Of a stretch of DNA of 21,876 nt, positions 13,601-21,876 are shown in pieces (the first letter of the stretch is position 1; every line of letters begins with the position of its first letter). The DNA lies in NCBI RefSeq assembly GCF_000006405.1, contig NW_003200647.1, positions 1,696-23,571 on the forward strand, read 5' to 3'. Both the position numbers and the translations under genes were made by a program. The stretch is from Perkinsus marinus ATCC 50983 (taxonomy: Eukaryota > Perkinsozoa > Perkinsida > Perkinsidae). The notes beneath the pieces are model-generated. The model did no database searches. It saw nothing but the letters and a program-made list of their open reading frames with translations, and was not told where the DNA came from.

Positions 13601-16146
13601 ATCCTTCTGTGTGCGCCGCTCTTTCCAAGTCTCTCCCGCCTCTTCTCAAGGCTGGGGCCAGTAAGGATCCTGCTATTCAGGAGATTCTTGATGTGTCCGA
13701 TTTGATTCCTAAGATCTCTAACTGGATCATCGGTGGTGATGGTTGGGGTTATGATATCGGTTATGGTGGACTCGATCACGTCATTGCTTCCGGCCAGGAC
13801 TTGAACGTTTTAGTTTTGGATACTGAGGCTTATTCAAACACTGGTGGTCAGAAGTCCAAGGCTACTCCCATTGGTGCTGTTGCCAAGTTTGCTACCCTGG
13901 GCCACGAGAGAGAGAAGAAGAATTTGGCTGAGCTCGCCATGGATTATGGTACTGTGTACGTTGCAAGTGTTTCCATGGGTGCCAACTATCAGCAGACTCT
14001 GAGGGCCTTCTCTGAAGCTGAGGGCTATGATGGCTGCTCTGTTATCGTGGCTTACTCACCCTGCATTGAGCATAAGAATCTCGATGGTATGACTCACACT
14101 ATGCAACATCAGGCTACTGCTGCTGCGTCTGGTTACTTCCCGATCTATCATTACAATCCGATGTTGAAGAAGTTGGGTAAGAACCCCTTCGTTCTTGATA
14201 CCAAAAAACTCACTGAGAACGTAGACGCAGTCCTTAACAATGAGATGCGTTTCGGTGCCTTGAAGAAGCGTGATGCCGATTTGTACAAGAAGTACAGGTC
14301 TGAGCTTGACTCTTGGGTGCGTGAACGTTACAGCAAGTACCAGAGATGGGCTGCTTTGGGTCAGGATGATATCTCTAATGGTGTTCCGCTGACTCTTCTG
14401 TACGGCACCGAGACCGGTACTACCGAGGCCTTGGCTTATCGTGTTGCTGAACTTGCCCGTCAGCGTGGTTACGCTGTGAAGGTCATGGAGTGCGATGAGA
14501 TGGACGTGAGTGAGCTCCCTGAAAACAAGAACCTTATGGTCCTTTGCTCCACTACGGGAGAGGGTACTACCCCAAGAACTGCTCTCGACTTTACCTCACA
14601 GTTGCAATCTGCTGTTAAGGACGACTCCAATGCTAATCTGTTGGATGGTGTCCAATACGGTGTCTTTGCTTTGGGTGACTCCAGTTATCATCACTTTTGC
14701 ACTGCTGGCAAGAGAATCGACGATCTCTTTGCTCAGATGGGCGGTCAAAGGACAGTTGCCATTGGTCTCGGTAACGATCAGGATGATGACAAGTATGAGA
14801 CTGCCTTCGAGGATTGGATGCCGAGTTATTGGAAGTCTGTGAATGCCCCTGAGCCTGTTGATGACGGGTCCATTCCCGACTCTCAGTTCGAGGTTCGTGA
14901 GCTTGACTCTGATGAAGTCGTGGTCGCTCCTTATGAGAGGATCATGCCTCCTCAAACTATTCAGCTTGGTTTGAAGAAGAACGATCGTCTTACTCCCAGC
15001 GACTACGAGAGGGATATCCGTCATTTGCGCTTCGAATTGGAGGATGGTCAGGATCTTCCCTATCTTCTTGGTGATGTCCTCAATATCCACCCCATGAACG
15101 AGGCTGGCAGAGTTAGTGCTTTCCTTCAGTCTTATGGTCTCAACCCCTCGGAGATGGTCAAGATCACTCCTGTATCCGAGAATATTGATGCTCGCAAACG
15201 CGCTGCTTCTCTCCGTCCCCGTACTATCTCCCAGCTCTTCCAGGAGTCTTTGGACATCTTCGGTCGTCCCAACAGGGCTTTCTACAAGACTCTGTCTAAG
15301 TTCGCTTTAGATCCCAAGGAAAAGGCTGAGCTGGCGTTGATCGGCAACCCCGATGATACCAAGGGTCGTGATATGTACACCAAGCTGGCTGGTGAGACTG
15401 TGACCTTCGCTGATATCCTCGATAAGTACACCAGTGCTCGTCCTTCTCTTGATCAGTTGATCACTCTCATCCCTTGCACTAAGCCTAGGCTCTATTCCAT
15501 TGCTAGTTCCCCGAGGTTCGTTGGTCCTAAGGCCATCGAGCTTGCTGTTGTGATTGTTAACTGGACTACTGCCTCTGGTGTCCGAAGAACTGGTACTGCT
15601 ACCGATTATATTCAGCGTATCGTGCCGGGTCAGAAGACTACCGCTACTATCACTTCTGGTAGCTTCAAGTTCCCCGAGAGCCCGATGACACCTATGATCA
15701 TGGCTGGCCTTGGTACTGGTCTTGCTCCCTTCCGCGCCTTCTCTCAAGAGCGCGCTTGGATGAAGCGCCAGGGCATCCAGACTGGTCCCATGTGGCTCTT
15801 CTATGGGTGCCGTCATCAGAGCAAGGATTACATCTTCGGTAACGAGCTGGAGGGCTTCGTAAAGGAGGGTGCCATCACTGAACTTCATCCCGCATTCTCT
15901 CGTGACCAGAAGGAGAAGGTCTATGTGCAGAACAAGATCGATGATAACAGCTCTCGTGTGTATGAGGATCTCATTAAGAAAGGTGGTTACTTCTATCTTT
16001 GCGGACAGGCTGGTCAGGTTGAGAACGACATCAGAAGTGCCGTCTATCGCGCTATTGCTAAGGGCGAGAACGTTTCGATGGATAAGGCTAAGGCTATCTT
16101 TGAAGACCTTGCGGAAAATGACCGTTATTGTCCTGAGGTGTACTGA
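10657..16146 (+). CDS. PNO: Pyruvate:NADP+ oxidoreductase, copy 2 (intronless)
   Basis: A single open frame of 1829 codons ending in TGA. Residues 1 to about 38 (MLSTLNHSRSL to RHFAGKASS) lack acidic residues and look like a mitochondrial targeting peptide. Next come YPITP (67-71) and QSEAGA (101-106) of the thiamine-contacting domain, then the ferredoxin domain with C749/752/755/759 and C806/809/812/816. The third-cluster cysteines follow: C871 and C874 in GACAGCGE, the Cys of NATGCSSIWG, and C1136 in SPCIEH. The thiamine-diphosphate motif runs from about 1026 (GGDGWGYDIG) to YSNTGGQ. The flavodoxin-like FMN domain starts near 1243 (YGTETGTTE), the FAD motif RLYSIASSP is at 1611, the NADP motif GLGTGLAPFR at 1684, and the C-terminus is EVY. 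Product: acetyl-CoA, CO2 and NADPH from pyruvate, probably in the mitochondrion. The ATG is the first in frame, 25 nt after a strong splice acceptor. It is closest to copy 3. Confidence 0.96.
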   Translation: MLSTLNHSRSLAVTVGSTVSAQVTAITGSSRHFAGKASSSGGEWQTMDGCGAVCHSSYALMDTAYIYPITPTSPAAELAEQWSALGVKNAFGDVPKITQMQSEAGAAGALHGALAAGSLATTYTASQGLLLMIPNMYKIAGELLPCVMHVAPRALSGQALSIFGDHQDIMAVRQTGFAMIGADTVQECHDMALVAHLATLRARVPFVNFFDGFRLSHCIEKVDTLPYNQIRRMVDMKALNAHRARALNPTRPYVRGTNQNPDVYFQQFEACNAFYDKTPQIVKEEMDRVGAVTGRHYDLFQWSGPKDAEAAIVILGSGASVVEETLPALNTQGKKIGVLKPRLYRPWSAEDFLKALPNSVKRIAVLDRTKEPGALGEPLYLDVASTIQESGRSNIKVVGGRWGLGQKDFTPECVAAVADNLYAQYPKDHFSVGIEDDVTHKSLSLDNEINVSHPKTVECLIYGYGSDGTVGANKNATKIIGDNTDLYVQAYFAYGSQKAGGLTLSHLRFGPEPIKSYYSVRKADYVGCHNPSYLEMYRMTDHLKENGTFCLNSPFTTVEEWNKHVPAGVRKALADKNAKVFNVDAFKVAQECGMGRMINVVMQSAFFKLANVMDFKECIGLYKNTIRKSYGHRGEAVVQKNYEMIDKALDAITEIKVPAEWKNLSDSMLNYEQTYHNALGNLAKDKSAINKPSFTENIQAPIALLQGDNIPVSAFSNDELVGGKVPLGTAKVEKRGVALMIPMVDMDKCTQCNTCSMACPHAVIRPFLLSQAEDDAKPSTFETRKAKGGAEVAGLHYRIQLSPLDCTGCEVCVHACPDDALTMKSFIDFKDDQSQNWEYAMGLPDRSSRFDTTTLKGSQFYQPLLEFSGACAGCGETPYVRLLTQMFGDRLMIANATGCSSIWGAPYGSTPFAARHDGTGPAWANSLFEDAAEYGMGMAVTTSVRRKALKARVQELLLEGKDSPLSPELYTQLNEWVENFRNPSVCAALSKSLPPLLKAGASKDPAIQEILDVSDLIPKISNWIIGGDGWGYDIGYGGLDHVIASGQDLNVLVLDTEAYSNTGGQKSKATPIGAVAKFATLGHEREKKNLAELAMDYGTVYVASVSMGANYQQTLRAFSEAEGYDGCSVIVAYSPCIEHKNLDGMTHTMQHQATAAASGYFPIYHYNPMLKKLGKNPFVLDTKKLTENVDAVLNNEMRFGALKKRDADLYKKYRSELDSWVRERYSKYQRWAALGQDDISNGVPLTLLYGTETGTTEALAYRVAELARQRGYAVKVMECDEMDVSELPENKNLMVLCSTTGEGTTPRTALDFTSQLQSAVKDDSNANLLDGVQYGVFALGDSSYHHFCTAGKRIDDLFAQMGGQRTVAIGLGNDQDDDKYETAFEDWMPSYWKSVNAPEPVDDGSIPDSQFEVRELDSDEVVVAPYERIMPPQTIQLGLKKNDRLTPSDYERDIRHLRFELEDGQDLPYLLGDVLNIHPMNEAGRVSAFLQSYGLNPSEMVKITPVSENIDARKRAASLRPRTISQLFQESLDIFGRPNRAFYKTLSKFALDPKEKAELALIGNPDDTKGRDMYTKLAGETVTFADILDKYTSARPSLDQLITLIPCTKPRLYSIASSPRFVGPKAIELAVVIVNWTTASGVRRTGTATDYIQRIVPGQKTTATITSGSFKFPESPMTPMIMAGLGTGLAPFRAFSQERAWMKRQGIQTGPMWLFYGCRHQSKDYIFGNELEGFVKEGAITELHPAFSRDQKEKVYVQNKIDDNSSRVYEDLIKKGGYFYLCGQAGQVENDIRSAVYRAIAKGENVSMDKAKAIFEDLAENDRYCPEVY

Positions 16147-16600
16147 GGTACTCGGTGACATAGGCTATTTATCACATCTCATCTCGTTCTGAGTATATAC
16201 TGTTGTTTATCAATTTGAGTGCATTATCATTTTACGTTCAGAGCCTAGATCTACTCTTTGGGTACGACGCTGACGTTCATACGTCTACCCTTCCAAGCAT
16301 CAGAAGGCATTCCAAATTGCAAACATGCTTGATTCTTGCGTTCTTGGGAGTTGAGGCAAGATAGTCCGCGGCAGTTTTGAGGTTTCGTATGACACGGATT
16401 GACCTTCTCAAGGTTTAACTATACATGTACGTCTTAGCCAAAGGTATATCGCAGATTCCGCAGTCCCAAATCGCAGGTGCGCGAAAAACTGGAGCTAATC
16501 CAATTTCGACGAAATGTAAAATTGAGTTCTACCCGAAAGCAGTGTCTTCCGACGCATGTACTTTCAAGCCAGTTTGGTAGTGTGCTTGAACACACGTTCC
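16147..16600. other. Intergenic region after PNO copy 2
   Basis: No gene recognised in about 450 bp. A 74-codon minus-strand frame (16434-16658) runs into the 65-bp repeat and has no known motif. Confidence 0.55.
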
Positions 16601-16605
16601 TTTGC

Positions 16606-16840
16606 GGCATATCTGCCCCTGAGCGGGATAGATCTGACTCACCGCCTTGATTCAACACACTTCCTTGCGTGGCATATCTGCCCCTGAGCGGGATAGATCT
16701 GACTCACCGCCTTGATTCAACACACGTCCTTGCGTGGCATATCTGCCCCTGAGTAGGATAGGCATGACTTACCGCCTTGACTGAACTCCCGTATATGTGT
16801 GGCATATCTGCCCCTAAGCAGGATAGGCCTGGCTAACAGT
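16606..16840. repeat. 65-bp tandem repeat, about 3.6 copies
   Basis: GGCATATCTGCCCC recurs at 16606, 16671, 16736 and 16801, exactly 65 bp apart. The rest of the unit reads approximately TGAGCGGGATAGATCTGACT, then CACCGCCTTGATTCAACACA, then CTTCCTTGCGT. The first two intervals are nearly identical and the third is diverged. The last copy is truncated near 16840. Only the 14-bp core is shared with the minisatellite at 8601-9772, and there it lies in the opposite orientation. Confidence 0.93.
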
Positions 16841-16967
16841 GATTTTTCCAGCCTCCATCGAAACTGAAGTTACTTCAAACGTGTCAATGGAAGTGATCGT
16901 CCTATCTTCTTATTACGAATTCACTTCAATACCATAGCACGGATCGTACTAATGTTTCTTTTTGGGT

Positions 16968-16986
16968 GGCATAGCTGCCCCGTCGG
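16968..16986 (+). repeat. Isolated copy of the GGCATAKCTGCCCC motif
   Basis: GGCATAGCTGCCCC followed by GTCGG. This uses the G variant, identical to the reverse complement of the minisatellite core, yet lies close to the T-variant 65-bp array. Confidence 0.75.
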
Positions 16987-17156
16987 ATACATTAAAGGCT
17001 ACGCAGAGGTACCTTTGAAGAGCAATAAAACCTTGGGGAGGTGAACTCGTTAGAATCTCCTCGTAGTGCCGGTATCTAATAGTACATGACAGTAGAAAGA
17101 GTTGTTCGAGAATCATCAATGCTAATTCCCTCTTCGTGAAAGGTAGTCATTATGCA

Positions 17157-17224
17157 GTTGTTGTATATGCTTCCGTGGTAAGGCTTCTATGTTGTTGTAT
17201 ATGTTTCCGCGGTGAGGCTTTCAT
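17157..17224. repeat. 34-bp tandem duplication
   Basis: GTTGTTGTATATGCTTCCGT at 17157 is followed by GGTAAGGCTTCTAT. The 34-bp unit repeats directly at 17191 with about five differences. Confidence 0.85.
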
Positions 17225-17545
17225 ACCTCAGGTTTTGATACTACTCACACCGCAATATTCACTCACATTGTGGCTTCACCAGCCAAAGTGATGCCGAATA
17301 TACCTGAGAAGAGGTCCAACGAACATCAATTGACCATCCTCAACCAGATTTGATGTGTCAATTTCGACCCAAAGTGAAGAAAAATGGTGTGAACAATGAC
17401 TGGGACAGAAATTTGGTCGAAGCTTGTGACAAAGCTGTAGAGCTCAGCGCAGGATTTCGTGTTCGGAGTCTTTGTCAGTATAGGTAGAGTTGTTTGGATT
17501 GTATTTTCTCTGAGGCCGATTTCGAATGTTGATGATGTGTTGAAC
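17225..17545. other. Intergenic region before PNO copy 3
   Basis: No gene, RNA or repeat recognised here; it is presumed to include the upstream control region of copy 3. Confidence 0.5.
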
Positions 17546-17559
17546 GATTATCGTTTCAG
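17546..17559 (+). promoter_or_regulatory. Candidate (trans-)splice acceptor before PNO copy 3
   Basis: GATTATCGTTTCAG ends 36 nt before the ATG. It is followed by a second pyrimidine-rich stretch (TTTTTCTTCCTTCCTCC) in the putative leader. It parallels the acceptors before copies 1 and 2. Confidence 0.4.
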
Positions 17560-17595
17560 GTTTCCGATTTTTCTTCCTTCCTCCTTTTTGGTTTC

Positions 17596-20500
17596 ATGTT
17601 GTCGACATTGAACCACAGTACCCCGTGTTTAAGTGTCGTCACCAAGGGAGCTCTCGGAGCTTCGCGGAATGCCATGTCCGCTTCCTTACCCCGCCATTTC
17701 GCTGGTAAAGCTTCTCCCAGTGGTGGTGAATGGCAGACTATGGATGGTTGCACTGCTGTGTGCCATGTGTCTTATGCTATGATGGATACCGCCTACATTT
17801 ACCCTATCACTCCCTCGTCCCCTGCTGCTGAGCTTGCTGAGCAGTGGTCGGCGCTCGGTGTGAAGAATGCTTTCGGTGATGTACCCAAGATAACTCAAAT
17901 GCAGTCTGAAGCCGGTGCTGCTGGTGCTCTCCACGGTGCCTTGGCGGCCGGTTCTTTGGCCACCACGTATACTGCCAGTCAAGGTCTCCTCCTTATGGTT
18001 CCTAATATGTACAAGATAGCTGGTGAACTCCTCCCCTGTGTTATGCATGTGGCCGCACGTGCTGTTGCTGGTCAGGCGTTATCTATTTTTGGTGATCATC
18101 AGGATGTCATGGCTGTTCGTCAGACCGGTTTCGCTATGATTGACGCCGATACTGTCCAGGAGTGCCATGATATGGCTCTGGTATCTCACCTGGCCACTCT
18201 CAGAGCCAGAGTGCCTTTTGTCAGTTTCTTCGATGGGTTCCGTCTCTCTCATTGCATTGAGAAGGTCGATACTTTACCTTACAATCAGATGCGACGGATG
18301 ATCGATATGAAGGCACTAAATGCTCATCGTGCAAGAGCCCTCAATCCTACTCGCCCTTATGTCCGCGGTACCAACGAGAATCCCGATGTTTATTTCCAAC
18401 AGTTCGAGGCTTCCAACGCTTTCTACGATAAGACTCCTCAAATTGTGAAGGAGGAGATGGACCGTGTTGGCGCTGTTACTGGTCGTCACTATGACCTTTT
18501 CCAATGGACCGGCCCGAAGGATGCTGAGGCGGCAATTGTTATTTTGGGTTCTGGCGCTAGTGTTATTGAAGAGTCTCTACCTTACCTCAACTCGCAAGGT
18601 AAGAAGGTTGGTGTGCTCAAGCCTCGTCTTTACCGTCCCTGGTCTGCTGAAGACTTCCTCAAGACCTTGCCCAAGTCTGTTAAGCGCATTGCTGTCCTTG
18701 ATAGGACTAAGGAACCTGGTGCTCTCGGAGAGCCTCTCTATTTGGATGTTGCCAGTACTATTCAGGAGTCTGGCCGTTCGAACATCAAGGTGATCGGTGG
18801 CCGTTGGGGTCTCGGACAGAAGGATTTCACTCCCAAATGTGTTGCTGCTGTGGCAGACAATCTTTATGCTCAATACCCCAAGGATCACTTCTCTGTGGGG
18901 ATCGAGGATGATGTGACTAACAGGTCTCTGCCTCTCAGTGATGAGATCAACGTTTCTCATCCCAAGACCGTTGAATGTCTCATCTACGGTTATGGGTCTG
19001 ATGGTACTGTTGGTGCTAACAAGAACGCTACCAAGATCATCGGTGATAATACTGACCTCTATGTCCAGGCATACTTCGCCTATGGTTCACAGAAGGCTGG
19101 TGGGTTGACCGTTTCTCATTTGAGATTCGGTCCCGAGCCTATTAAATCCTACTATTCCGTGAGCAAGGCCGACTATGTCGGGTGTCACAACCCTACTTAC
19201 TTGGACATGTATCGTATGACTACTCACCTCAAGGACAACGGTACCTTCTGCTTGAACTCGCCCTTCACCACGGTTGAGGAGTGGAACGAGCATGTACCCG
19301 CTGGTGTTCGCAAGTCCCTTGCTGAGAAAAATGCTAAGGTTTTCAATGTCGACGCTTTCAAGGTTGCCCAGGAATGTGGTATGGGCCGCATGATCAATGT
19401 TGTTATGCAGTCTGCTTTCTTCAAGCTTGCAAACGTGATGGATTTCAAGGAGTGTATCGGTCTGTATAAGAATACCATTAGAAAGAGTTATGGCCATCGT
19501 GGTGAGGCTGTTGTCCAGAAGAACTATGAGATGATCGACAAGGCTCTTGATGCAATTACTGAGATCAAGGTTCCTGCTGAATGGAAGAATCTATCGGATA
19601 GTATGCTCAATTATGAACAGACTTATCATAATGCTCTCGGTAACTTGGCTAAGGATAAGAGTGCTATTAATAAGCCGAGCTTCACTGAGAATATTCAGGC
19701 TCCTATTGCTCTTCTCCAAGGTGATGATATTCCCGTTAGTGCTTTTGCCAACGACGAACTCGTTGGCGGTAAGGTTCCTCTTGGAACCGCCAAGGTCGAG
19801 AAGCGTGGCGTTGCCTTGATGGTCCCCATCGTTGATATGGACAAGTGCACTCAATGCAATATTTGCTCTATGTCGTGTCCTCACGCTTGCATCAGACCCT
19901 TCTTGTTGTCCCAAGCTGAGGATGATGCCAAGCCGAGTACCTTCGATACTCGTAAAGCCAAGGGTGGTGCCGAAGTTGCCGGTCTCCACTACAGGATCCA
20001 GGTCTCGCCCTTGGATTGCACTGGCTGTGAGGTATGCGTGCATGCATGCCCCTATGATGCTTTGAGAATGGAGCACTTAGCTGACTTCAGAGAGATCGAG
20101 GCGCCAAACTGGGAGTATGCTGTAAGCCTCCCTGATCGATCTTCAAGGTTCGATAATACCACCCTCAAGGGCAGTCAGTTCTACCAACCTTTGCTCGAGT
20201 TCCATGGTGCTTGTGCTGGCTGTGGTGAAACCCCCTATGTTCGCCTTCTTACCCAGATGTTCGGTGACCGCATGATGATTGCTAATGCTACGGGTTGCTC
20301 CAGTATTTGGGGTGCTCCTTACGGTTCTACTCCTTTCGCTGCGAGGCATGATGGGACTGGTCCCGCCTGGGCCAACAGTCTTTTCGAAGACGCTGCAGAA
20401 TATGGTATGGGTATGGCTGTGACCACCTCTGTCCGTCGTAAGGCGCTCAAGGCTCGTGTACAGGAACTTCTTCTCGAAGGAAAGGATAGTCCGCTCTCGC

Positions 20501-21876
20501 CTGAGTTGTACACTCAGTTGAACGAGTGGGTTGAGAACTTCAGGAATCCTTCTGTGTGCGCCGCTCTTTCCAAGTCTCTCCCGCCTCTTCTCAAGGCCGA
20601 AGCCAGTAAGGATCCTGCTATTCAGGAGATTCTTGATGTGTCCGATTTGATTCCTAAGATCTCTAACTGGATCATCGGTGGTGATGGTTGGGGTTATGAT
20701 ATCGGTTATGGTGGACTCGATCACGTCATTGCTTCCGGCCAGGACTTGAACGTTTTAGTTTTGGATACTGAGGCTTATTCAAACACTGGTGGTCAGAAGT
20801 CCAAGGCTACTCCCATTGGTGCGGTTGCCAAGTTCGCGACCAAGGGTCACGAAGTCGAGAAGAAGAATTTGGCTGAAATGGCTATGGATTATGGCACTGT
20901 GTACGTTGCCAGCGTTTCCATGGGTGCCAATTATGATCAGACCTTGAAGGCTTTCTCCGAGGCCGAGGATTATGATGGTTGCTCTGTTATCGTGGCTTAT
21001 GCACCCTGCATTGAGCACAAGAATCTCGATGGTATGACTCGTACTATGCAGCATCAGGCGACCGTTGCTGCTTCCGGCTACTTCCCGATCTATCGTTATA
21101 ACCCGATGTTGAAGAGGATGGGCAAGAACCCCTTCGTTCTTGATACCAAGAAGCTCACCATGGGTGTTGATGCTGTCCTCGACAACGAGATGCGTTTCGG
21201 TGCTTTGAAGAAGCGTGATGCCGATCTGTACAAGAAGTACAGCTCTGAGCTTGATGCTTGGGTCCGTGAACGTTACAGCAAGTACCAGAGATGGGCTGCT
21301 TTGGGTCAGGAAGATATCTCTAATGGTGTTCCGCTGACTCTTCTGTACGGCACCGAGACCGGTACTACCGAGGCCTTGGCTTATCGTGTTGCTGAACTGG
21401 CCCGTCAGCGTGGTTACGCTGTGAAGGTCATGGAGTGCGATGAGATGGACGTGAGTGAGCTCCCTGAAAACAAGAACCTTATGGTTCTTTGCGCTACTAC
21501 TGGTGAGGGTACCACTCCTAGGACTGCCCTTCACTTCACTGCGCAGTTGCAGCTTGCTGGTAAGGACAACTCCAATGCTCATCTGTTGGACGGTGTCCAA
21601 TACGGTGTCTTTGCTTTGGGTGACTCCAGTTATCATCACTTCTGCACTGCTGCCAAGAGAATTGACGATATCTTCGCTCAGATGGGCGGTCAAAGGACAG
21701 TTGCCATTGGTCTCGGTAACGATCAGGATGAGGACAAGTATGAGACTGCCTTTGAGGATTGGATGCCGAGTTATTGGAAGTCTGTGAATGCTCCTGAGCC
21801 TGTTGATGACGGGTCCATTCCCGACTCTCAGTTCGAGGTTCGTGAGCTTGACTCTGATGAAGTCGTGGTTGCTCCT
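17596..21876 (+). CDS. PNO: Pyruvate:NADP+ oxidoreductase, copy 3 (5' 1427 codons, cut by window end)
   Basis: I found no stop in frame from the ATG at 17596 through the stretches I read to the window end. The alignment with copy 2 keeps a constant 6945-bp offset, after a leader two codons longer. The leader (MLSTLNHSTPCL to PRHFAGKASP) is acid-free and probably mitochondrial. Thiamine-contacting motifs YPITP and QSEAGA are present. The ferredoxin domain keeps the cluster ligands C751/754/757/761 and the second CxxCxxCxxxCP. It differs from copies 1 and 2 by an extra cysteine at 765 (PHACIRPF for PHAVIRPF) and by Tyr820 (ACPYDAL for ACPDDAL). GACAGCGE is preceded by His instead of Ser. The thiamine-diphosphate motif and the FMN motif YGTETGTTE are intact. 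The FAD- and NADP-binding domains lie beyond the window, so completeness is unknown. Confidence 0.93.
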   Translation, partial: MLSTLNHSTPCLSVVTKGALGASRNAMSASLPRHFAGKASPSGGEWQTMDGCTAVCHVSYAMMDTAYIYPITPSSPAAELAEQWSALGVKNAFGDVPKITQMQSEAGAAGALHGALAAGSLATTYTASQGLLLMVPNMYKIAGELLPCVMHVAARAVAGQALSIFGDHQDVMAVRQTGFAMIDADTVQECHDMALVSHLATLRARVPFVSFFDGFRLSHCIEKVDTLPYNQMRRMIDMKALNAHRARALNPTRPYVRGTNENPDVYFQQFEASNAFYDKTPQIVKEEMDRVGAVTGRHYDLFQWTGPKDAEAAIVILGSGASVIEESLPYLNSQGKKVGVLKPRLYRPWSAEDFLKTLPKSVKRIAVLDRTKEPGALGEPLYLDVASTIQESGRSNIKVIGGRWGLGQKDFTPKCVAAVADNLYAQYPKDHFSVGIEDDVTNRSLPLSDEINVSHPKTVECLIYGYGSDGTVGANKNATKIIGDNTDLYVQAYFAYGSQKAGGLTVSHLRFGPEPIKSYYSVSKADYVGCHNPTYLDMYRMTTHLKDNGTFCLNSPFTTVEEWNEHVPAGVRKSLAEKNAKVFNVDAFKVAQECGMGRMINVVMQSAFFKLANVMDFKECIGLYKNTIRKSYGHRGEAVVQKNYEMIDKALDAITEIKVPAEWKNLSDSMLNYEQTYHNALGNLAKDKSAINKPSFTENIQAPIALLQGDDIPVSAFANDELVGGKVPLGTAKVEKRGVALMVPIVDMDKCTQCNICSMSCPHACIRPFLLSQAEDDAKPSTFDTRKAKGGAEVAGLHYRIQVSPLDCTGCEVCVHACPYDALRMEHLADFREIEAPNWEYAVSLPDRSSRFDNTTLKGSQFYQPLLEFHGACAGCGETPYVRLLTQMFGDRMMIANATGCSSIWGAPYGSTPFAARHDGTGPAWANSLFEDAAEYGMGMAVTTSVRRKALKARVQELLLEGKDSPLSPELYTQLNEWVENFRNPSVCAALSKSLPPLLKAEASKDPAIQEILDVSDLIPKISNWIIGGDGWGYDIGYGGLDHVIASGQDLNVLVLDTEAYSNTGGQKSKATPIGAVAKFATKGHEVEKKNLAEMAMDYGTVYVASVSMGANYDQTLKAFSEAEDYDGCSVIVAYAPCIEHKNLDGMTRTMQHQATVAASGYFPIYRYNPMLKRMGKNPFVLDTKKLTMGVDAVLDNEMRFGALKKRDADLYKKYSSELDAWVRERYSKYQRWAALGQEDISNGVPLTLLYGTETGTTEALAYRVAELARQRGYAVKVMECDEMDVSELPENKNLMVLCATTGEGTTPRTALHFTAQLQLAGKDNSNAHLLDGVQYGVFALGDSSYHHFCTAAKRIDDIFAQMGGQRTVAIGLGNDQDEDKYETAFEDWMPSYWKSVNAPEPVDDGSIPDSQFEVRELDSDEVVVAP

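Noticed and set aside
15307-16161. Long open frames on the minus strand opposite the PNO genes (for example 15307-16161 and 20779-21693)
   Set aside because: They mirror the codon bias of the PNO reading frame and recur at the same places in copies 2 and 3; their translations are Ser/Thr/Ile/Leu-rich and match nothing known.
16606-16840. CRISPR-like array
   Set aside because: The 65-bp units are direct tandem copies with no unique spacers, and the surrounding genes are eukaryotic.

Overview
This window is nuclear DNA from a protist. It holds the 3' part of a 20S proteasome beta-1 (PSMB6/PRE3-type) gene and then three tandem, same-strand genes for pyruvate:NADP+ oxidoreductase (PNO). PNO is the rare fusion of a pyruvate:ferredoxin oxidoreductase with a cytochrome P450 reductase-like diflavin module, known from Euglena, Cryptosporidium and a few other protists. 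The gene content, the short (45-63 nt) GT-AG introns and a pyrimidine-rich AG just before each PNO start (a possible trans-splice acceptor) fit an alveolate, perhaps a Perkinsus relative. That assignment is inference, because no rRNA or other phylogenetic marker is in the window.

Layout: 1-766 proteasome beta-1 (5' end outside the window, three introns); 767-1702 intergenic; 1703-7306 PNO copy 1 (four exons, 1814 aa); 7307-7744 intergenic; 7745-8026 a broken duplicate of the last ~93 codons of PNO; 8027-8600 intergenic; about 8601-9772 a minisatellite of 40/41-bp units with higher-order structure; 9773-10656 intergenic; 10657-16146 PNO copy 2 (intronless, 1829 aa); 16147-17595 intergenic with a 65-bp tandem repeat and a 34-bp tandem duplication; 17596-21876 PNO copy 3 (intronless, open for 1427 codons, running off the window before its FAD/NADP domains).

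All three PNO proteins begin with an acid-free, basic, Ser/Thr/Ala-rich leader that looks like a mitochondrial targeting peptide. The predicted role is oxidative decarboxylation of pyruvate to acetyl-CoA with NADPH production in the mitochondrion, in place of or beside pyruvate dehydrogenase. Copies 2 and 3 are close relatives: they align at a constant 6945-bp offset over all the coding positions I compared between 11519 and 14842. Copy 1 is more diverged and alone keeps introns. Short patches of near identity between otherwise diverged copies point to continuing gene conversion.

The most unusual non-coding signal is a 14-bp dyad motif, GGCATAKCTGCCCC. It forms the core of both unrelated-looking tandem arrays, in opposite orientations, and also occurs as two isolated copies. 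It therefore appears in both PNO-to-PNO intergenic regions and nowhere I noticed in the genes.
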